From NCBI RefSeq assembly GCF_019968765.1, contig NZ_CP074149.1, positions 1,426,001 through 1,490,000 of the forward strand: a stretch of DNA of 64,000 nt. Reading direction: 5' to 3'. Every line of letters begins with the position of its first letter. Position 1 is the first letter of the stretch. This stretch comes from Enterobacter sp. JBIWA008 (GTDB lineage Bacteria > Pseudomonadota > Gammaproteobacteria > Enterobacterales > Enterobacteriaceae). The notes below the pieces were generated by a model. The model saw nothing but the letters and a program-made list of their open reading frames with translations, was not told the origin of the DNA and made no database searches. Made by a program: the position numbers and the translations under genes. Below are positions 58,328 to 64,000 of this stretch, in pieces.

Positions 58328-58365
58328 GATAATTTCCTGTTACTGTTACCGTGTTTCAAAAATAG

Positions 58366-58392
58366 CAGGGGCGAAAGGTCGCCCCTGAGTGA
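58366..58392 (-). terminator. Attenuating hairpin between glnH and glnP
   Basis: On the minus strand CAGGGGCGA-cctt-TCGCCCCTG is followed by CTATTTTTG. As it lies inside the operon it probably works as a partial terminator or RNA stabiliser, allowing more binding protein than permease. Confidence 0.7.
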
Positions 58393-58411
58393 ACGTCATT
58401 TTTACGTCTTA

Positions 58412-59227
<816 letters not shown>

Positions 59228-59298
59228 TTACAAGCTATTGTTTTGCAAAGGGGATGACGTCATGCATTGCACGATAAATGGGGCAATGAGAGTTTATT

Positions 59299-59326
59299 GC
59301 ACCAAAGTGGAGCACCGTTTTGGTGC
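59299..59326. promoter_or_regulatory. Tandem NtrC (GlnG) binding sites
   Basis: GCACC-gtttt-GGTGC at 59312-59326 is a perfect NtrC-type inverted repeat; GCACC-aaagt-GGAGC at 59299-59313 is an adjacent weaker site. They lie about 75-120 bases upstream of the sigma-54 promoter, the usual enhancer distance. Confidence 0.82.
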
Positions 59327-59470
59327 GCTTCGTTTGGCTCAACTGACGGAGAGACATTTAGCGTAAATTCTGACGAAAAAACAATCTTCCGTTAACGGTT
59401 GTGTGAGGTGATTATTACAATTTTTTCACTTTTGCACTGTCTCATGCAAAAAACGTGCACCATAGATGTG

Positions 59471-59500
59471 CAAAACCCTCACCGGAAGGCGAGGGTTTGA
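59471..59500 (-). terminator. Intrinsic terminator after dps
   Basis: Minus-strand AAACCCTCGCC-ttcc-GGTGAGGGTTTTG, 18 bases past the dps stop. It lies at the junction between the glnH upstream region and dps. Confidence 0.85.
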
Positions 59501-59517
59501 TAGAAAATTCGTATGAA

Positions 59518-60057
<540 letters not shown>

Positions 60058-60059
60058 TT

Positions 60060-60110
60060 ACGGAACTAAGTATAGCACCGGATTTTTTCTCCGCGGTTTG
60101 GCTGTGCCTA
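60060..60110 (-). promoter_or_regulatory. dps promoter
   Basis: On the minus strand GGTGCTATACTTAGTTCCG carries -10 TATACT at 60069-60074 with a C upstream (CTATACT), typical of sigma-S-preferring promoters and of the E. coli dps promoter. It is about 50 bases before the start codon. OxyR and IHF sites described in E. coli were not resolved. Confidence 0.72.
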
Positions 60111-60320
60111 TCGGTTTAATAGCGAGAAGTGAGTTGTGAATTTAATTTATTGAAATTATTAAATTATTTTTAAATTGATACAGATCAATCTTAATTTATG
60201 AAGGGGGAAGTCAACGTTGAGGGATATTTTGCTGGCAGAATTTAGTGTGTAAGAAATTATAACGGCTGTCTTTCTGGCCTTTATTCTGCATGGCCTGGAA
60301 GCCATGCAGAATATATGGCC

Positions 60321-61208
60321 TTAGCTGATATCCACTTTCTCAATTTTAGGTTCCGGGCGCATGGTGAGCGTCGAGCCCATTGATGCCGCGATAATTGAGC
60401 AGAGCGCCAGCGTCTGGGTCAACGTCAGGGTTTCGCCGAGAAACACCATCCCGGAAATTGCGGCTAGCGCAGGCTCCATGCTCATCAGCGTGCCAAATAT
60501 GCGTGTCGGCAGACGCGTCAGGGCGATCATCTCAAGAGAATAGGGGAGTGCGGTAGAGAGAATCGCGACCGCCAGCCCGATGGGCATAACGGACCATTGC
60601 CAGATAGATTCGGTCGCCTGCGCCATGCCAATAGGCACAAACACGATGGCCGCAATCAGAGAACCCAACGCCACTGTTGCCGGACCGTGCTCTTCTCCCG
60701 CACGTTGGCCCGTGAGTATATAGACAGCCCAGCAGGCGCCTGCACCCAGCGCCAGAGCAGCCCCCGTCAGATCAATCTCAGCGACGCTCTGACCCAGGGG
60801 AAGCAGGAACCATAAGCCCAGAACGGCCAACACGACCCAGATAAAATCGACCGGACGTCGCGAGGAGAAAAGCGCCACCGCCAGCGGGCCGGTAAACTCC
60901 AGCGCGACGGCGATCCCCAGCGGTATCGTCTGGATGGAGAGGTAGAACAGATAGTTCATTGCTCCCAGTGAGAGTCCATAAAACAGCAGAGGTAAACGCT
61001 GCTCCTTTTTGAAGCGCAGACGCCAGGGTTTGAAAATGACCACCAGTATCACCGTGCCCAAAACAATACGCAGGGCGGTCACCCCTGGCGCACCTACCAG
61101 TGGAAAAAGTGATTTTGCAAGCGAGGCACCGCTTTGAATGGACAACATAGCAATGAGTATGACTGCGACCGGTAACCAGACCGACGACGTACGGGATAAC
61201 CCAGGCAT
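60321..61208 (-). CDS. rhtA: Threonine/homoserine exporter RhtA
   Basis: A 295-residue EamA (DMT superfamily) transporter with ten hydrophobic segments forming two EamA repeats (about 12-140 and 150-285). Exports threonine, homoserine and related amino acids in E. coli. Conserved regions include LRIVLGTVILVVIFKPWRL, GAMNYLFYLSIQTIPLGIAVALEFTGPLAVAL and LPTRIFGTLMSMEPALAAISGMVFLGE. Same position (dps-rhtA-ompX) as in E. coli. Confidence 0.96.
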   Translation of the reverse strand: MPGLSRTSSVWLPVAVILIAMLSIQSGASLAKSLFPLVGAPGVTALRIVLGTVILVVIFKPWRLRFKKEQRLPLLFYGLSLGAMNYLFYLSIQTIPLGIAVALEFTGPLAVALFSSRRPVDFIWVVLAVLGLWFLLPLGQSVAEIDLTGAALALGAGACWAVYILTGQRAGEEHGPATVALGSLIAAIVFVPIGMAQATESIWQWSVMPIGLAVAILSTALPYSLEMIALTRLPTRIFGTLMSMEPALAAISGMVFLGETLTLTQTLALCSIIAASMGSTLTMRPEPKIEKVDIS

Positions 61209-61562
61209 CCTTTCTCCTGTCAGCTAATGTCAAATGAGGTAAAAGTTGCAGTGTAAAGGAAATAAGCGGCAACGGTTGAGGCGCTGTTGAAAAAAAACCA
61301 CGTGAAATCCGTAAAATGGTTAAGCGCTGGTGGATTTATCGCCTGATAGATTAGGAATAATCTGGATGAATGTAACGGCGCGTGAGCGCACTATGCGCAT
61401 TTAGTAGTGAAAATTGCATGTGATTTGAAAGAGATAGCTGAGGCTGGAAACGTTCTGTTACAGGAAAGATTTCATTAGACATCACGAATCACAAAGAGTT
61501 TCGCAAATTTTTTTGATATATTTAAAACTTACGGACTTACTTGAAGCACATTTGAGGTGGTT
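61209..61562 (+). promoter_or_regulatory. rhtA-ompX divergent intergenic region
   Basis: A 354-base AT-rich stretch without a credible gene, between divergent rhtA and ompX. TTTTTTTTGATATATTTAAAACTT near 61507-61530 offers a plausible ompX -10/-35 region, and ATTTGAGGTGGTT is the ribosome site. Regulators known for ompX in E. coli could not be placed from sequence alone. Confidence 0.5.
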
Positions 61563-62081
61563 ATGAAAAAAATTGCATGTCTTTCAGCACTGGCCGCTGT
61601 ACTGGCTGTTTCCGCAGGTACTGCTGTAGCTGCTACTTCTACTGTTACTGGTGGTTACGCTCAGAGCGACTATCAGGGCGTGATGAACAAAGCTAACGGC
61701 TTCAACCTGAAGTATCGCTACGAGCAGGATAACAACCCACTGGGCGTGATCGGTTCTTTCACCTACACCGAGAAAGATCGTTCTGAAAACGGCGCATACA
61801 ACAAAGGCCAGTACTACGGTATCACCGCTGGTCCAGCTTACCGTCTGAATGACTGGGCGAGCATCTACGGTGTTGTAGGTGTTGGCTACGGTAAATTCCA
61901 GCAGACCGAAAACCAGGGTCTGAACCGCACTGCAAGCAACAGCGACTATGGCTTCTCCTATGGCGCAGGCCTGCAGTTCAACCCAATCCAGGACGTTGCT
62001 CTGGACTTCTCCTATGAGCAGAGCCGTATCCGCAACGTTGACGTTGGCACCTGGATCGCGGGCGTAGGTTACCGCTTCTAA
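61563..62081 (+). CDS. ompX: Outer membrane protein OmpX
   Basis: An eight-stranded outer-membrane barrel of the Ail/Lom/OmpX family. The ATG at 61563 (MKKIACLSALAAVLAVSAG) gives 172 residues; a GTG two codons upstream is less likely because GAGGTGG fits the ATG. Signal peptide of about 23 residues (TAVAATS). Long extracellular loops are seen as YRYEQDNNPLGVIGSFTYTEKDRSENGAYNKGQYYG and TENQGLNRTASNSDYG; the C-terminus ends in the aromatic signature VGYRF recognised by BamA. Codon use is strongly biased to optimal codons, as expected for an abundant protein. Confidence 0.97.
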   Translation: MKKIACLSALAAVLAVSAGTAVAATSTVTGGYAQSDYQGVMNKANGFNLKYRYEQDNNPLGVIGSFTYTEKDRSENGAYNKGQYYGITAGPAYRLNDWASIYGVVGVGYGKFQQTENQGLNRTASNSDYGFSYGAGLQFNPIQDVALDFSYEQSRIRNVDVGTWIAGVGYRF

Positions 62082-62098
62082 TCACTCCGGTGAGCTAA

Positions 62099-62134
62099 TA
62101 AAAAATCCGCCCAATGTGGCGGATTTTTTTTTGT
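62099..62134 (+). terminator. Intrinsic terminator after ompX
   Basis: AAAAAATCCGCC-caatgt-GGCGGATTTTTTTTT, a strong hairpin with a nine-T tail, 18 bases past the ompX stop. Confidence 0.92.
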
Positions 62135-62185
62135 GGAAGATAAAAGCAAAACGGCAACCCCAGGTTGCCGTTTTTAGTGTTTGTT

Positions 62186-62228
62186 CCCTCTCCCCGTGGG
62201 AGAGGGCCAGGATGGCATCAGACCGTAC
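62186..62228. repeat. Hairpin repeat copy 3, between ompX and opgE
   Basis: Perfect inverted repeat CCCTCTCCC-cgt-GGGAGAGGG followed, after a short spacer, by GCATCAGACCGTAC (62215-62228). Shares core and tail with the elements at 23.9 and 32.9 kb. Confidence 0.8.
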
Positions 62229-62241
62229 GAGATGGCAGAAA

Positions 62242-63825
62242 TTACTTAGTCTTAATATCGAAAATATCCGTACCGAGATGGTTGTAGTCAACTTTCTGTA
62301 ACTTGAAGTTGGTAACGTACACTGGGGGAGCTTTCTTGTTAGAGACAAACGGGTAAGCATTTTTTATCTGCTCGGCCTTAATCCCCGTCCACTGCGAGAA
62401 GAACTGCAGGAAATCATTTGCCGAACGACGCGCTTTAATGACGCGATGCGTTTTATCATCACTCGACAGCACCATAAACGGCACCTGGAAGTTCTGCTGG
62501 AACTTGTCATCGTGCGCCAGGTACTGCACCTCTTTACCTCGCTCTTTAAACGCCAGCCCGTGATCCGAGAAATAGACCATGGAGAAACTGTCGCCCGTGT
62601 TGCGTAGCTGATCGTACAGCTTGCTCAGCAGGTCGTCGGTCTGCGTCATGGTGTAGAGATAGCAAGACGTCTCTTTGGACTGCACGAACTCCGCGTACTT
62701 CCCGCCGGTCCGATCGCAGGCCTGTGGATGCGACCCCATCAGGTGCAGGACGATCAGCTGAGGCTGGGTGCGCGGAGTGGCGAAGACCTGTGCCGTCATT
62801 TTCAACAGCGCTTCGTCTTTGGTGTTTTTATCGGCTTCAAAGTCACCGTTCTTCAGGAACTGCACTTCGTCGGCACGTTTGGCGATACTGGCGATGGCCG
62901 TATCGTATTCGCCAATTTGCCCCTGATTGGAGAACCACCAGGTCTGATAACCCGCGCGGTTTGCCAGGGTGACAAAATTATCCTGATACTGAGGTTTGCC
63001 GTCGACGACCCGGTTAAGCGTCAGGCCGAGGGATTTCTGCGTCGAGCCGCTGGCCGCGACATAATCGGTAAACAGCGTGCCTTTGACCGAATTAGCAAAC
63101 GGTGTGTTATCCCAGTGACCGCCGAACGCCCCCATTGCATCGCGACGTGCACTTTCGCCAATCACCACCACATAGGTGTGATATTTAGGCTTAACGGCCA
63201 GCACGTTCCAGGTGTCTTTCATATTGGAAAGCTCAGCCATCCGCGCCTGTTCGTCGAGAACCTCTTTATTATTTACAACGACGTCTTTCACGAAGCGGAA
63301 AACCGGATAACCGATATTGCTAAGCCTTAGCTTACCGTCCCAGGGAATATTCTGGATGGGGGCGACAAACGCCACGGCAATGCTGAACACCAGACAGAGT
63401 ATTTCGATCTTACCCCAGGATTTTTTCTCGCCCGGCTGACGGCGGATGGCGATAACGCCCAACGCGAAGATAAAGAGCCCGACCACGTAGCTGTACCAAG
63501 GGAAGATCGTCAGGATCTCCGTCGACTCTTCCATATTCGTTGAGTGCAGCGCCAGCAGGGTATTAAAGTTTGGCGCGCCGTAAGCCTGGCCAAACGGGAA
63601 ATAGAGTGCAGCAACCAGCGAACAGATCCCGATTAACGCTTTTTGCACGCGCGGTGCGGCTCGCCACAGCACATGCAGAACGCAGGTGAACGCCACCGCG
63701 TAGAGCAGACTGAAGGGATAACCCAGCGCAAAGTTAATCAGTAATGACTGCAAAAAGTAAAAACCCGTCCACGGGCTTAAGGCCCGGCTGCGGGTCACAA
63801 CGGTATCTATCAGGGTTAAATTCAT
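62242..63825 (-). CDS. opgE: Phosphoethanolamine transferase OpgE (YbiP)
   Basis: A 527-residue inner-membrane enzyme with a periplasmic sulfatase-fold domain that adds phosphoethanolamine to osmoregulated periplasmic glucans. Four to five N-terminal hydrophobic segments (about residues 18-150) precede the catalytic domain. The nucleophile motif reads VVIGESARRDAMG with serine where EptA-type enzymes have threonine. Metal-site motifs include YFSDHGLAF (about 430) and HLMGSHPQACDR. Starts ATG 63825 with weak ribosome site. Downstream of ompX, as in E. coli. Confidence 0.94.
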   Translation of the reverse strand: MNLTLIDTVVTRSRALSPWTGFYFLQSLLINFALGYPFSLLYAVAFTCVLHVLWRAAPRVQKALIGICSLVAALYFPFGQAYGAPNFNTLLALHSTNMEESTEILTIFPWYSYVVGLFIFALGVIAIRRQPGEKKSWGKIEILCLVFSIAVAFVAPIQNIPWDGKLRLSNIGYPVFRFVKDVVVNNKEVLDEQARMAELSNMKDTWNVLAVKPKYHTYVVVIGESARRDAMGAFGGHWDNTPFANSVKGTLFTDYVAASGSTQKSLGLTLNRVVDGKPQYQDNFVTLANRAGYQTWWFSNQGQIGEYDTAIASIAKRADEVQFLKNGDFEADKNTKDEALLKMTAQVFATPRTQPQLIVLHLMGSHPQACDRTGGKYAEFVQSKETSCYLYTMTQTDDLLSKLYDQLRNTGDSFSMVYFSDHGLAFKERGKEVQYLAHDDKFQQNFQVPFMVLSSDDKTHRVIKARRSANDFLQFFSQWTGIKAEQIKNAYPFVSNKKAPPVYVTNFKLQKVDYNHLGTDIFDIKTK

Positions 63826-64000
63826 AGGTCACTATCATGGATGAAAACGCCATGTGCTCACCCTGGCGTCAAGGGTCATAACCTGCCTGACAGTGCGTGG
63901 AGAGGGAATGTGGGTCCGCTTCAGCGAGCCGCAAATTGTGCAGGGCTGCAAGAAGATAGTGCGAGCGCTAAATAATATCAACAGTTGCTAAGCAGATGTT
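63826..64000. other. Upstream of opgE; no gene recognised
   Basis: The last 175 bases hold the opgE leader. In E. coli mntS and mntR follow here. I searched for the mntS start region and did not find it; it may lie beyond the window. No hairpin or protein-like frame was found. Confidence 0.5.

Noticed and set aside
60284..60311. 11-base stem hairpin TTCTGCATGGC / GCCATGCAGAA near the end of rhtA
   Set aside because: Not called as terminator because neither strand has a T-run after the stem. It may stabilise rhtA mRNA but there is no further support.
63826..64000. mntS small protein or RybA RNA
   Set aside because: Expected from E. coli gene order, but no sequence resembling the MntS start was found in the remaining bases.

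Overview
The window reads as a core-chromosome segment of an Enterobacteriaceae bacterium, most like Enterobacter or a close relative such as Lelliottia or Kosakonia. Gene order follows the Escherichia coli pnuC-gal-mod-bio-uvrB-moa-gln-ompX stretch almost gene for gene, and proteins align end to end with recalled E. coli products. The differences are a complete histidine-utilisation (hut) block inserted between the lambda attachment site and ybhB, the absence of ybiC, ybiX and fiu near 52-53.6 kb, and an extra ABC-type ATPase gene between bioD and uvrB. The genus is an inference from gene content; no rRNA or other decisive marker is present.

Layout. 1-4.1 kb: 3' end of pnuC, zinc exporter zitB, periplasmic ybgS, aroG and gpmA. 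4.3-8.6 kb: galETKM (minus strand) with both Gal operators and a CRP site. 8.7-14.1 kb: molybdenum block, modF-modE (minus), acrZ and modABC (plus). 14-17.4 kb: ybhA, pgl, ybhC. 17.4 kb: an unoccupied lambda attB core. 17.6-23.9 kb: hutIGC and hutUH, each preceded by a HutC-like operator. 23.9-29.5 kb: ybhB, then divergent bioA / bioBFCD around a BirA operator. 29.4-30.1 kb: the orphan ATPase. 30.1-33.9 kb: a 750-base control region with DnaA boxes and a LexA box, uvrB, then yvcK/ybhK. 34-37 kb: ModE box, Moco riboswitch, moaABCDE; then ybhL. 37.8-46.9 kb: ybhN-clsB-ybhP, ybhQ, and the cecR-ybhGFSR efflux operon. 47.1-52.1 kb: rhlE, dinG, ybiB. 52.2-56.8 kb: two DUF1471 proteins (ybiJ, mcbA) around the zinc-finger gene ybiI, a candidate 21-residue basic peptide, rlmF, and the mechanosensitive channel ybiO. 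56.9-63.8 kb: glnHPQ with nitrogen control sites, dps, rhtA, ompX and opgE.

How the parts work together. Molybdate import (modABC), its sensor (ModE) and cofactor synthesis (moaABCDE) share a regulator: near-identical ModE boxes (8-base arms, 8-base spacer) precede modA and moaA, and moaA adds a molybdopterin riboswitch. Histidine breakdown yields glutamate, ammonia and formamide under HutC; the glutamine importer glnHPQ carries sigma-54/NtrC sites. uvrB and dinG both carry SOS boxes. Efflux and envelope stress functions (acrZ, ybhGFSR, ompX, ybiO, clsB) are scattered among the metabolic genes.

No CRISPR array, transposase, integrase, tRNA or rRNA was found. The best candidates for something undescribed are the orphan ATPase with a degenerate ABC signature, the 21-residue basic ORF, and a family of short hairpin repeats with a shared tail lying exactly at convergent gene junctions.
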